A stretch of 8,948 nt of DNA, taken from WHTB01 sp050699035. GTDB taxonomy: Bacteria > Actinomycetota > Actinomycetes > Propionibacteriales > Nocardioidaceae. Shown here one piece after another: positions 1 to 7,368 of the stretch (position 1 is its first letter; the number at the start of each line of letters is the position of its first letter). The stretch covers positions 1 through 8,948 of the forward strand of contig JBOHDE010000166.1 in NCBI GenBank assembly GCA_050699035.1, written 5' to 3'. Position numbers and translations under genes: made by a program. A model generated the notes under the pieces. It ran no database searches. It had not been told where the DNA came from and worked only from the letters and a program-made list of their open reading frames with translations.

Positions 1-554
1 GCGGTCATCAGTGCCTCCGGCAGACCTCGTCCACCGGAGAGGTTCATCGCGACCAGGTCGAGGAACGCGCCCATCACATGCCGGAAGTCGCGCCGCCGGG
101 ACTCGGCCCGGGACTTCACCCGGGCGTCGGGCACCAGGAACAGGATCGCGCCGGCGAACAGCCCGACGATGACACTCGACAGCGTCGCGTAGCCGAGCAG
201 CGTCATCATCGTCGGCAGCACGACGAACCCCGCGATCGACAGCAGCACCTTCGTCGCCAGATGGTTGGCGAACGGCCGGTTGAGTACGGCGAGGTCGGCC
301 CGGATGTTGGTGAACTTCCAGCCCCGGGCGAGGACCTCGACCTCCAGCCGGGCGCCCAGGCCGCTCTGCAGTCGTTCCAGCGACTCCAGCGACGGCCGGT
401 CGACGGCGCTGCGGGTCGCCGCCAGCTGGCCGCGGCGACCGGCGTCGATGCGGGCCAGCGTGGCCGCGACTCCCGGGTCGCTGCGGACGAACTGGCGGGC
501 GATCAGGAACAGCCCGAAGCCGGCGACGGCGCCGCACAGGATGGCGAGAGTCAT
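1..554 (-). CDS. tadC: TadC-like pilus platform protein (type II secretion F family), partial
   Basis: Inner-membrane platform protein of a Tad/Flp pilus, expected to pair with TadB and convert the work of the CpaF ATPase into pilin assembly. The frame is open from an ATG at 554 to the left edge, giving 184 complete codons; TadC proteins are usually about 300 residues, so the C-terminal part is outside the window. Visible are an N-terminal membrane segment (residues about 2-19), a charged cytoplasmic stretch (about 24-100), two closely spaced hydrophobic segments (about 104-122 and 126-142), then a basic region leading into the start of the GSPII_F domain (around LDLVAMNLSGGRGLPEAL, 165-182), a typical TadC layout. 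The ATG overlaps the tadB stop by four bases (ATGA) and has a GGAGG seven bases upstream, so translation is coupled. Assignment as TadC rather than a second TadB rests on gene order and membrane layout. Confidence 0.85.
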   Translation of the reverse strand, partial: MTLAILCGAVAGFGLFLIARQFVRSDPGVAATLARIDAGRRGQLAATRSAVDRPSLESLERLQSGLGARLEVEVLARGWKFTNIRADLAVLNRPFANHLATKVLLSIAGFVVLPTMMTLLGYATLSSVIVGLFAGAILFLVPDARVKSRAESRRRDFRHVMGAFLDLVAMNLSGGRGLPEALMT

Positions 555-1459
555 CGTCGCACCTCCACGACGTCGCCGGCGGTGGTCTGGCTGCGCTGCT
601 TGCGGCTCTGCACCAGGAAACGCTCAGGCACCTCGATGCCGGCCAGCTTGCGCAGCCACAAGATGCCGCCGGCGAAGATGGCCACGCAGACGGCCAGCAC
701 GATCTGGCCGGTGAACGAGTTGTACGGCTCGACGTATTCGCCGTTGAAGATCGCCAGCATGCCGGCCACCCCGAGCGTGATCGCGACGACGACCTGGACG
801 CTGCGACGGGTGCTCTTGCGCTGCGCCTCCACCTTGCGGCGCAAGTCGAGCTCCTCGCGGGCCGACTCCGACAGCGACGACAGCACCTCGCGGAGGCCGG
901 GACCGCGCAGCCGGGCGTTGAGGATGAGGGCGGCCACGATCAGGTCGGCCGACGGGTCGTCGAGGTCGTCGGCGAACTTCATCAGCGCGTCGTGCAGCGG
1001 CTCACGGATGCGCAGCCGGTCGACCAGCAGGTTGAGCTGGGGCTTGATCGTCGGGGACGCGTTCACCGCGGTCGCGGGGATCGCTTGCTCGAGGCCGACC
1101 GCACCCGCGATCGTGTCGCGCAGCGACTCGGTCCAGGACGCCAGCCCGTCGAGCCGGGCGATCTGGGCCCGCTCGCTCGACGCGCCGCCGAAGATGCGGG
1201 TCCACATTGCCACCAGGAAGCCGAGGGCGAACGCCATCACGATCCACTCCGTGACGACCAGGACCAGCAGGCCGACCGCCACTCCGGTCAGCAGCCGCCG
1301 ACCGGACTCGGACAGCGCCCGCTGGTGCGAGCTCAAGAAGCTGGGCTCGGCCGGGTCGCGCGGCTCGACCCCGCGGATCGCCATCACCAGCAGCAGGACG
1401 CCGCCACCCACCATCGCCCCGAGCAGCAGCACCAGCAGCAACGGAAGCGACAGACCCAT
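551..1459 (-). CDS. tadB: TadB-like pilus platform protein (type II secretion F family)
   Basis: Polytopic inner-membrane protein of the Tad pilus assembly platform, partner of TadC and of the CpaF-type ATPase. With the ATG at 1459 the product is 302 residues, a normal TadB length. Hydrophobic segments lie at about 3-27, 57-88 (long enough for one or two short helices), 220-238 and 251-270. Between the second and third groups is a soluble GSPII_F region (about 100-215), with the start LDGLASWTESLRDTI at 103-117 and a conserved-looking ARLRGPGLREVLSSLSES stretch near 182-199. The C-terminal tail after 270 is polar. I chose ATG 1459 over the in-frame GTG at 1468 because it forms TGATG with the stop of the ATPase gene, the same junction used elsewhere here, and because GGAG lies ten bases before the ATG but only one base before the GTG. 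With the GTG the protein would be 305 residues. The family is clear; the exact start is not. Confidence 0.9.
   Translation of the reverse strand: MGLSLPLLLVLLLGAMVGGGVLLLVMAIRGVEPRDPAEPSFLSSHQRALSESGRRLLTGVAVGLLVLVVTEWIVMAFALGFLVAMWTRIFGGASSERAQIARLDGLASWTESLRDTIAGAVGLEQAIPATAVNASPTIKPQLNLLVDRLRIREPLHDALMKFADDLDDPSADLIVAALILNARLRGPGLREVLSSLSESAREELDLRRKVEAQRKSTRRSVQVVVAITLGVAGMLAIFNGEYVEPYNSFTGQIVLAVCVAIFAGGILWLRKLAGIEVPERFLVQSRKQRSQTTAGDVVEVRR
562..566 (-). promoter_or_regulatory. Ribosome binding site of tadC
   Basis: On the minus strand this reads GGAGG, seven bases before the ATG at 554. It lies inside the last codons of tadB and supports the start that overlaps the tadB stop as ATGA. 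Confidence 0.6.
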
Positions 1460-2769
1460 CAGGCCCACGCTCCGTGCACGGCCGGCCGGTAGCCGGCCTG
1501 CTCGAGCTCGGCGATACAGGCGATCGGCGCGTGCGGCACGGCGCGTCCGTCCGTGGCTGCGGCGAAGACCTCGCTCGACAGCACCCGCTCGTCGACACCG
1601 GTGACCTCGCGGACGCTCTCGACGACACGGCTCAGGCCGCCGCCCTCGCTGTACTCGTTGCGCTTGCGCATGAACACGACGAAGTCGAGGGCGCCGGCGA
1701 TCAGCATGTGGGTGGCCTCGAGCGGCAGCCGCTCGACCGACTGGATGGCGTACGTGCCGATCCGGTTGAACACCTCGATCGACGAGTTGGCGTGGATGGT
1801 CGACAGCGAGCCGTCGTTGCCCTGGCTCATCGCGTTCAACATCGTGACGATCTCGTCACCGAGCACCTCGCCGACGATCACCCGGCTGGGGTTCATCCGC
1901 AGCGAGCGGCGGACCAGGCCGGACATGCCGACTCCGCCCTTGCCCTCCGAGTTGGCCAGCCGCTCCTCGAACGCGACGACGTTGGGGTGCAGGTCCGGGA
2001 ACTCGCCGAGACCCAGCTCCAGCGCCCGCTCGACCGTGATCAGCCGCTCCGACGGCGGGATCTCGTTGGCCAGCGCCCGCAGGATCGTGGTCTTACCGGA
2101 GTTGGTCGCACCGGCGATCATGATGTTCTTCCGGGCGGCGACCGCGGCCCGCAGGAACGACGCGATGTCTTGGCTCATCGTCGCGTTGGCGACCAGGTCG
2201 GTCAGGAAGACCTTGCCCATCCGGGCCTTGCGGACCGACACCGAGGGCCGGGCGCAGACGCCCATCACGGCCGACAGTCGCGAGCCGTCCGGGAGGCGCA
2301 GGTCGAGCTGCGGGTTGGCCGCATCGAACGGGCGGCTGGACAGACCGGCATGGGCAGCCAGCACCTGGATCAGGTCGACGAGCTCCTCGTCGGACTCGGC
2401 CACCGGCGGGTGCACCACCTCGCGGCCGTCGCCGTACTGGACGAACACCTGGTCGCACCCGTTGATGTCGATGTTCTCGACCTCCGGGTCGTCGATCAGC
2501 GGCTGCAGGCGGCCGACACCGAACAGGGCCGAGTGCACCGCGGTGGCGAGCAGGGCCTCGTCGTCGGAGTCCGGCGGCGTACGGCCCGAGGCGATCTCGG
2601 TGCGGGCGTGGTCCTCCAGCACCTGCACGATCAGCGAACGGGCGAACTCGCGCTCGTCCTCGACGGTCATCGCGGGGTAGCCGTTCAGCTGGTCGCGACG
2701 ACGCTGCTCGTTGAGCCGCTCGGCGACCCCCACCCGCAGCTGGCGGACGAGATCGTGGTCAGTCTGCAT
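1459..2769 (-). CDS. cpaF: CpaF/TadA-family pilus assembly secretion ATPase
   Basis: Hexameric cytoplasmic ATPase (GspE/VirB11 superfamily) that powers Tad pilin assembly through the TadB/TadC platform. It is 436 residues, a usual CpaF length. An N-terminal domain (about 1-150) includes the family-typical FGVGRLQPLIDDPEVENI at 83-100. The C-terminal ATPase core has Walker A GATNSGKTT at 220-228 (Lys226), the acidic box region ITVERALELGL at 244-254, the Walker B region NPSRVIVGEVLGDE at 293-306 and the His box GSLSTIHANSS at 320-330. Many CpaF proteins have E-D in the acidic box and GEVRG in Walker B; here these read E-R and GEVLG, which suggests a distinct actinobacterial subfamily. The ATG at 2769 overlaps the end of the TadZ-like gene by 11 bases and is preceded by GGGGGT at five bases, a good ribosome binding site. 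The stop overlaps the tadB ATG by one base. Function is firm at family level. Confidence 0.95.
   Translation of the reverse strand: MQTDHDLVRQLRVGVAERLNEQRRRDQLNGYPAMTVEDEREFARSLIVQVLEDHARTEIASGRTPPDSDDEALLATAVHSALFGVGRLQPLIDDPEVENIDINGCDQVFVQYGDGREVVHPPVAESDEELVDLIQVLAAHAGLSSRPFDAANPQLDLRLPDGSRLSAVMGVCARPSVSVRKARMGKVFLTDLVANATMSQDIASFLRAAVAARKNIMIAGATNSGKTTILRALANEIPPSERLITVERALELGLGEFPDLHPNVVAFEERLANSEGKGGVGMSGLVRRSLRMNPSRVIVGEVLGDEIVTMLNAMSQGNDGSLSTIHANSSIEVFNRIGTYAIQSVERLPLEATHMLIAGALDFVVFMRKRNEYSEGGGLSRVVESVREVTGVDERVLSSEVFAAATDGRAVPHAPIACIAELEQAGYRPAVHGAWA
1470..1473 (-). promoter_or_regulatory. Probable ribosome binding site of tadB
   Basis: On the minus strand this reads GGAG, ten bases before ATG 1459 and only one base before the alternative GTG at 1468. 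It therefore favours the ATG start, although the spacing is somewhat long. Confidence 0.4.
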
Positions 2770-3646
2770 GTGTCACCCCCGAGTTGGTGGCCGGCTGCTG
2801 CCACGGCTGTGGCGCCAGGCCCTCCGGCTCGTCGTCGTCGGGCGGCGCGGAGCTGTAGGCGCCGACCTGCGCCTCGACGAAGAACGGTGCGACGACCCGG
2901 GCGACCTCGCCGGTCACGGCGCGCGCCGAGCGCACCAAAACCGAGCGGTCGGGTCGGTTGCGGACGGATCCGGAGAACACCGCGGCGCCCTCCGGGTCGT
3001 GGGCCAGGTGCCAGCGGTAGGCCACCGGGACGTCCATCTGCTCGACCGCCTGGAAGACCTGACGCACCGCATCGCGCCGCTTCTTCGGGTCGGCGACCAC
3101 CATCACGCCGATCGGGGTGCCGTGCGGGTTCGCCGGGTCGAGGTCCTCGGCCAGCACGCTGATCCGCTCGCGCAGGTGCACGACGCTCGACGGCTCCGCC
3201 CGGCAGACCATGATCAACAGCCGGGCCGAGCGCATCAGGGCGTTCTGCGGCGTCTGTGCACCGCAGCGGCCGAGGTCGGCGATCACGTCGTAGCCCTCGA
3301 GCCCGTCGAACACGGCGCCGAACTGCGGCCACATCGTGCCGACGCCGGACGCCTGCTCCGGCGTCCGCAGGCCGAGCAGCACGTCGAGCCCGCCGAGCGC
3401 CTGCTGGGTGTTGCTCAGAACCAGGTCCGAACGCAGGCCACGACGGCCGGCGGCGGCCAGCGTGACCAGGCCACGGTCACCGTCGAGGACGCCGCCGTCG
3501 GCGGCCGGCATGCGGACGGCGATATCGCTGCCTGCGGTGTCGCACTCGGCCACGACCACGGGGCGGGGCCACAGGGCGCCCATCACGAGCGCCGTGGTGG
3601 TCGCGCCGGGTGACCCCTTCGCCGACGCGATCGCGACGAGCGCCAT
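2759..3646 (-). CDS. TadZ/CpaE-like P-loop (MinD/ParA-type) protein of the Tad cluster
   Basis: Member of the MinD/ParA P-loop superfamily, probably acting like TadZ/CpaE, which localises the Tad machinery at the membrane or pole. It is 295 residues. A deviant Walker A-like loop KGSPGATTT lies at 10-18, followed by AECDTAGSDIA at 33-43 (Asp36 in the A' position) and YDVIADLGR at 119-127 as the Walker B-like strand. The loop keeps the signature lysine (Lys10) but has Ala15 where ParA/MinD proteins carry the phosphate-binding lysine, so hydrolysis may be weak or absent. There is no N-terminal receiver-like domain as in Caulobacter CpaE. The C-terminal tail (about 265-295) is Pro/Asp/Gln-rich and probably disordered. 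The ATG forms TGATG with the upstream CpaB-like stop and has a strong GAGGAG eight bases before it. Another MinD/ParA-like role is possible, but position between the SAF-domain gene and the secretion ATPase gene favours TadZ. Confidence 0.85.
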   Translation of the reverse strand: MALVAIASAKGSPGATTTALVMGALWPRPVVVAECDTAGSDIAVRMPAADGGVLDGDRGLVTLAAAGRRGLRSDLVLSNTQQALGGLDVLLGLRTPEQASGVGTMWPQFGAVFDGLEGYDVIADLGRCGAQTPQNALMRSARLLIMVCRAEPSSVVHLRERISVLAEDLDPANPHGTPIGVMVVADPKKRRDAVRQVFQAVEQMDVPVAYRWHLAHDPEGAAVFSGSVRNRPDRSVLVRSARAVTGEVARVVAPFFVEAQVGAYSSAPPDDDEPEGLAPQPWQQPATNSGVTHAD

Positions 3647-4404
3647 CAGTTCTTCTCCTCGGAGCCGCTCTGCTCGTCCGCGGGCGGCTCAGTCGGTTCG
3701 GGGGCCACGACCGCGACGTACGCGGTGCCGTTGCCGGCCGCCTGTGCGACCTGCGGCAGCTCGGCCTGGGCTACCCGCACGGTGATGTGGATGCCCTCGG
3801 ACAGCCCGCCGACCGGCTGGTCTCCGTCGGCACCCGGCCGCGCGATGTCGACGATGGTGCCGCTGCCGACCGAGGTCGCGGCGGTGCCGACGTCGGAGCT
3901 GGTCGAGTAGATCTGGATCCGGTCGTTGATACCGAGCTCCTTCGACACGACCTGCTCACGCGACAGGACCAAGCCGACCTCGGCCGTGTCGGTCGGGAAC
4001 TCGTTCTCCTTGCTGAACATCTTCTCGTTCGCCAAGGTGCCGGCGGGGTAGTCGCCGGTGGACACCCAGCCGAGGTAGTCGTTGGCCTCCTCGACGGTCA
4101 CCAGGTGGGGACCGGAGACGCCGGAGCCTTGCGGCGGCACCTCGTCGGCGGTCAGCGAGATGATCCGCAGGTCGCCGGACTTGACCTCCTGGCCGCGGCC
4201 GAGGTCGACGCCGAGGTAGGCGTACTCCGTGCGGTCGGCGAGACGCAGCGCGACGATGCCGGCGGCCGCGGCGCCGCCGACGATCAGCAGCACGGCGAGG
4301 ACGGCCAGCAGCGGACGACGCTCACGACTCGACGGCAGCCGAGTCCCGCCGGACTGCGTCGACTGCCCGCCGGCCCGGCGTGAGGCTTGCGCGGTCGAGG
4401 CCAT
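3646..4404 (-). CDS. SAF-domain protein, CpaB/RcpC-like, first gene of the tad operon
   Basis: Membrane-anchored SAF-domain protein resembling CpaB/RcpC of Flp pilus systems. The chosen ATG at 4404 gives 252 residues. The N-terminus (1-30) is polar and basic, followed by one transmembrane helix at about 31-55 that should leave the rest outside the membrane. The SAF-like region follows (about 60-130, with GVDLGRGQEVKSGDL at 65-79 and GDYPAGTLANEKMF within it), then a second conserved region with LSREQVVSKELGINDRIQIY, and an acidic Pro/Glu-rich tail. In diderms, CpaB works with the secretin channel; no secretin gene is in view, so its role here is uncertain (perhaps a cell-wall or surface part of the pilus base). 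ATG 4404 was preferred to GTG 4458 and ATG 4452 because AGGGGG sits seven bases before it and the extension would lack a good binding site. The stop overlaps the next ATG by one base. The SAF call is confident; the CpaB role is inferred from context. Confidence 0.8.
   Translation of the reverse strand: MASTAQASRRAGGQSTQSGGTRLPSSRERRPLLAVLAVLLIVGGAAAAGIVALRLADRTEYAYLGVDLGRGQEVKSGDLRIISLTADEVPPQGSGVSGPHLVTVEEANDYLGWVSTGDYPAGTLANEKMFSKENEFPTDTAEVGLVLSREQVVSKELGINDRIQIYSTSSDVGTAATSVGSGTIVDIARPGADGDQPVGGLSEGIHITVRVAQAELPQVAQAAGNGTAYVAVVAPEPTEPPADEQSGSEEKN
3655..3660 (-). promoter_or_regulatory. Ribosome binding site of the TadZ-like gene
   Basis: On the minus strand this reads GAGGAG, eight bases before ATG 3646, and lies within the last codons of the CpaB-like gene (Glu-Glu codons). 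It supports coupled re-initiation at the TGATG junction. Confidence 0.6.
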
Positions 4405-4411
4405 GGTGGAT

Positions 4412-4417
4412 CCCCCT
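4412..4417 (-). promoter_or_regulatory. Ribosome binding site that fixes the start of the CpaB-like gene
   Basis: On the minus strand this reads AGGGGG with seven bases to the ATG at 4404. The upstream in-frame candidates at 4452 and 4458 have no comparable site, so this decides the start. Confidence 0.6.
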
Positions 4418-4441
4418 GGAGGATGATTACGTCGGGCTGGA

Positions 4442-4459
4442 GGTGGCGTCATGGCCACC
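4442..4459. repeat. Short perfect inverted repeat in the tad leader
   Basis: GGTGGC and GCCACC flank a six-base loop, a perfect six-pair stem about 38-55 bases upstream of the CpaB-like ATG. No T-run follows it on the minus strand. It could be an mRNA leader hairpin or an operator half-site pair. It is short enough in GC-rich DNA to occur by chance. Confidence 0.35.
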
Positions 4460-4466
4460 GTGAGTC

Positions 4467-4472
4467 ACTGTA
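4467..4472 (-). promoter_or_regulatory. Possible -10 element for the tad operon
   Basis: The minus strand reads TACAGT, fitting TAnnnT, in the only intergenic region upstream of the tad genes; a start point would lie roughly 55 bases before the CpaB-like ATG. No convincing -35 hexamer is visible at 16-18 bases (the region reads like TACAAC), so this is only a candidate. It lies immediately downstream of the proposed suf terminator hairpin. Confidence 0.2.
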
Positions 4473-4476
4473 TGCG

Positions 4477-4506
4477 GTTCCCGGGCCGAGGTTGTACCCA
4501 GGGAAC
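4477..4506 (-). terminator. Candidate terminator hairpin at the end of the suf operon
   Basis: Plus-strand arms GTTCCCGGG (4477-4485) and CCCAGGGAAC (4497-4506) pair over nine base pairs with a single bulged A at 4500 and an 11-base loop. The hairpin begins 27 bases after the last base of the SufT-like stop codon, in the direction of transcription. There is no U-run after the stem, so it would be a hairpin-only type often proposed for high-GC actinobacteria. It could instead be an operator or mRNA 3' stabiliser. Confidence 0.45.
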
Positions 4507-4533
4507 TACTCAATCTCACACAGGGTGACGTAC

Positions 4534-4881
4534 TCAGACGTTGAACCCGAGCGCTCGCAGCATCTCCCGGCCCTCGTCGGTGATCTTGTCGGGGCCCCAC
4601 GGCGGCATCCACACCCAGTTGATGCTGAAGTCGTTGACCAGGCCTTCCAGCGCCTGCCGGGTCTGGTCTTCGATCACGTCGGTGAGCGGGCACGCGGCCG
4701 ACGTCAGGGTCATGTCGATCACGGCGCTGTTCGCGTCGTCGACATGCACGCCGTACACCAGGCCGAGGTCCACGACGTTGATGCCGAGCTCGGGGTCGAC
4801 GACGTCCTTCATCGCCTCCGTCACGTCGTCGGTGTCGACCGGCTTCGCGCCGGACAGGTCGACGTCGGGAAGGTCGGTCAT
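4534..4881 (-). CDS. DUF59/MIP18-family metal-sulfur cluster assembly factor, SufT-like
   Basis: Small cytoplasmic protein of the DUF59 (MIP18, SufT-like) family, which takes part in Fe-S protein maturation. The chosen ATG at 4881 gives 115 residues, the usual size. Family hallmarks are DPELGINVVDLGLVY at 29-43, TSAACPL at 59-65 with Cys63 or Cys64 the expected reactive cysteine, and the C-terminal MPPWGPDKITDEGREML at 92-108. The start overlaps the sufU stop by four bases (ATGA) and has GAGGAGG seven bases before it. An upstream in-frame start at 4959 would only add sufU-overlapping antiparallel-free extra sequence with no family match, so it was set aside. Being last in the suf operon agrees with a late role, helping transfer or maturation of clusters made by SufBCD. 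The precise client proteins cannot be told from sequence; in some bacteria SufT matters mainly under high Fe-S demand. Confidence 0.9.
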   Translation of the reverse strand: MTDLPDVDLSGAKPVDTDDVTEAMKDVVDPELGINVVDLGLVYGVHVDDANSAVIDMTLTSAACPLTDVIEDQTRQALEGLVNDFSINWVWMPPWGPDKITDEGREMLRALGFNV

Positions 4882-5348
4882 CGTACTTCCTCCTCGGTCA
4901 GCGGGGTGGTGACCTGTGCGGTCGCGTCCTTCCAGGCCATCCAGGCGAGCAGTGCGCACTTGACGCGGGCCGGGAACTTCGCGACACCTGCAAAGGCTAC
5001 GCCGTCCTCGAGCCGCTCCTCGTCGGGGACGACCTGTCCCTTGCCCTGCATGAGGGCCAGGAAGTCTTCGTGTACGGACAGGGCCTCGGCCACCGGCTTG
5101 CCGATCAGCAGGTCGGCCATCACCGACGCCGAGGCCTGCGAGATCGAGCAGCCGACCGCGTCGTACGACACGTCGTGCACAACCGGGCCGTCGGCCGACT
5201 CGGCCAGCTGGACACGCAACGTGACCTCGTCGCCACAGGTCGGGTTGACGTGATGCACCTCGGCCCCGAACGGCTCCCGGAGCCCCGCATGGAGCGGGTT
5301 CTTGTAGTGGTCGAGGATGATCTCCTGGTACAGCGCGTTGAGATCCAT
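4878..5348 (-). CDS. sufU: SufU, zinc-dependent sulfur acceptor for SufS
   Basis: IscU-fold protein that, in SufU-type systems of Gram-positive bacteria, accepts persulfide sulfur from SufS through a zinc site and passes it to the SufBCD scaffold. It is 156 residues. The expected metal ligands are present: Cys38 and Asp40 (PTCGDE), Cys66 (GCSISQAS, 65-72) and Cys131 (VKCALL). The stretch before Cys131 (about 100-128, QGKGQVVPDEERLEDG and following) is the insertion that marks SufU and is absent from IscU. The IscU LPPVK chaperone motif is also absent, agreeing with SufU. The ATG makes a TGATG junction with the sufS stop, so the two partners are translated as a coupled pair, matching their biochemical pairing. 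No missing residue or truncation is seen. Confidence 0.95.
   Translation of the reverse strand: MDLNALYQEIILDHYKNPLHAGLREPFGAEVHHVNPTCGDEVTLRVQLAESADGPVVHDVSYDAVGCSISQASASVMADLLIGKPVAEALSVHEDFLALMQGKGQVVPDEERLEDGVAFAGVAKFPARVKCALLAWMAWKDATAQVTTPLTEEEVR
4889..4895 (-). promoter_or_regulatory. Ribosome binding site of the SufT-like gene
   Basis: On the minus strand this reads GAGGAGG, seven bases before ATG 4881. It is built into the Glu-Glu-Glu codons at the end of sufU and fixes the 115-residue start, making translation of the two genes coupled. Confidence 0.65.
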
Positions 5349-6600
5349 CAGCCCACCCGGAAGTACTTCTTCACGTACTGGATGCCGTCCGCCAGCGCGT
5401 CTATCTCTGCCGTCGTCGTGTAGAGGTACCCGGAGGACCTGGTCGACGCCTGCACCCCGAACCGCTGGTGCGCCGGCTTGGCGCAGTGGTGCCCGGCCCG
5501 GACCGCGATGCCGAGCGAGTCGAGCACCTGGCTCACGTCGTGTGGGTGGATCCCGTCGACCTCGAAGCTGACCGCACCGCCGCGGTCGACCGCCTCGGTA
5601 GGCCCGAGCACGGTCAGCCCGTCGATCTCGGCGAACCGCTCCAGCGTGTACGCCGTGACGGCGTGCTCGTGGGCCGCGACGTTGTCCATCCCGAGCGCGT
5701 CCAGGTAGTCGACCGCTGCGCCCAGGCCGATGGCCTGCGCGATCGGCGGCGTGCCGGCTTCGTACTTGGCCGGGGGCGCGGCCCAGGTGGACCCCTCCAT
5801 CACGACCGTCTCGATCATCGACCCGCCGCCCAGGAACGGCGGCAGCTCGTCCAGCAGCTCACGACGCCCCCACAGCACGCCGACTCCGGTCGGGCCGACC
5901 ATCTTGTGACCGGTGAAAGCCACGAAGTCAGCGCCCAGCGCGGCCAGGTCGACCGGCAGCTGCGGCACGGCCTGGGAGGCGTCCACGACCACCACTGCCC
6001 CGACGTCGTGAGCCCTGCGAACGATGTCGGCGACCGGGTTGACCGTGCCGAGCATGTTGGACACCCAGGCCAGCGACACCACCTTGGTCTGCTCGGTGAT
6101 GAGCGTGTCGATGTCCGACAGGTCCAACCGGCCATCGTCGGTCAGCCCGAACCACCGGAGCCGGGCGCCGGTCCGTTCGCAGAGCAGCTGCCACGGCACG
6201 ATGTTGGAGTGGTGCTCCATCTCGGTGATGACCACCTCGTCGCCCGGACCCACGGCCAGCGGGCCGCGGACCCACGCCAGCACGTTGGCCACCAGGTTGA
6301 GCGCCTCGGAGGAGTTCTTGGTGAACACCACCTCGGACGGGTCCGGCGCACCGACGAAGGCTGCCACCTTGACCCGCGCCTGCTCGTAGGCCTCGGTCGA
6401 CTCCTCACCGAGCTGGTGCACGGCTCGGCCCACGTTGGAGTTGTGCAACGTGTAGTGGTCGTGCAGTGCGTCCAGGACCTGCCGTGGCTTCTGCGACGTG
6501 TTGGCGCTGTCGAGGTAGACCAGCGGATGGTCGTCGGCCAGCCGTCGCGTCAAGATCGGGAAGTCCTTCCGGATCCGTTCGACGTCGAGCAGGTCGGTCA

Positions 6601-6601
<1 letters not shown>
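5348..6601 (-). CDS. sufS: SufS, group II cysteine desulfurase
   Basis: PLP-dependent enzyme that converts L-cysteine to L-alanine and leaves a persulfide on its active-site cysteine, the sulfur source for Fe-S clusters. From ATG 6601 it is 417 residues, normal for SufS. Visible are EMEHHSNIVPWQ (127-138, the PLP-stacking His region), VVDASQAVPQ (205-214, with Asp207 and Gln210 contacting PLP), TGHKMVGPTGVGVLWG (230-245, PLP lysine Lys233), RAGHHCAKP (368-376, catalytic Cys373) and Arg387 for substrate carboxylate binding. Some usual residues differ: SANTSQKP at 32-39 where many SufS have SGATSQ, and STRSSGYLYTT at 385-395 where YNT is common. ATG 6601 forms TGATG with the sufC stop, with AAGGCGG about ten bases upstream. 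The open frame continues further upstream, but that part is antisense-type low-complexity sequence inside sufC. It sits beside its partner sufU, as expected. Confidence 0.96.
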
Positions 6602-7362
<761 letters not shown>

Positions 7363-7368
7363 AGGTGT

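Noticed and set aside
1460..1468. GTG 1468 as tadB start
   Set aside because: The GGAG site is only one base before it; ATG 1459 has usable spacing and matches the TGATG junction pattern. The difference is only three residues, so it remains possible.
78..3162. Long plus-strand open frames (78-1604, 1474-3162 and others) antisense to the tad genes
   Set aside because: Their products are rich in Arg, Pro, Ser and Asp with no recognisable domain, and they mirror well-supported minus-strand genes. High GC content makes such antisense frames common.
4405..4458. Longer start (GTG 4458 or ATG 4452) for the CpaB-like protein
   Set aside because: No good ribosome binding site precedes these codons and they sit inside an inverted repeat; ATG 4404 has AGGGGG at seven bases.
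4405..4533. Riboswitch, LexA-type or iron-regulator (DtxR/IdeR-type) box in the intergenic region
   Set aside because: I looked for the known palindromes and conserved cores and found none; only the two hairpins described are visible.
4882..4959. Longer start for the DUF59 protein at 4959
   Set aside because: The added 26 residues overlap sufU and do not fit the family; ATG 4881 has GAGGAGG seven bases upstream.
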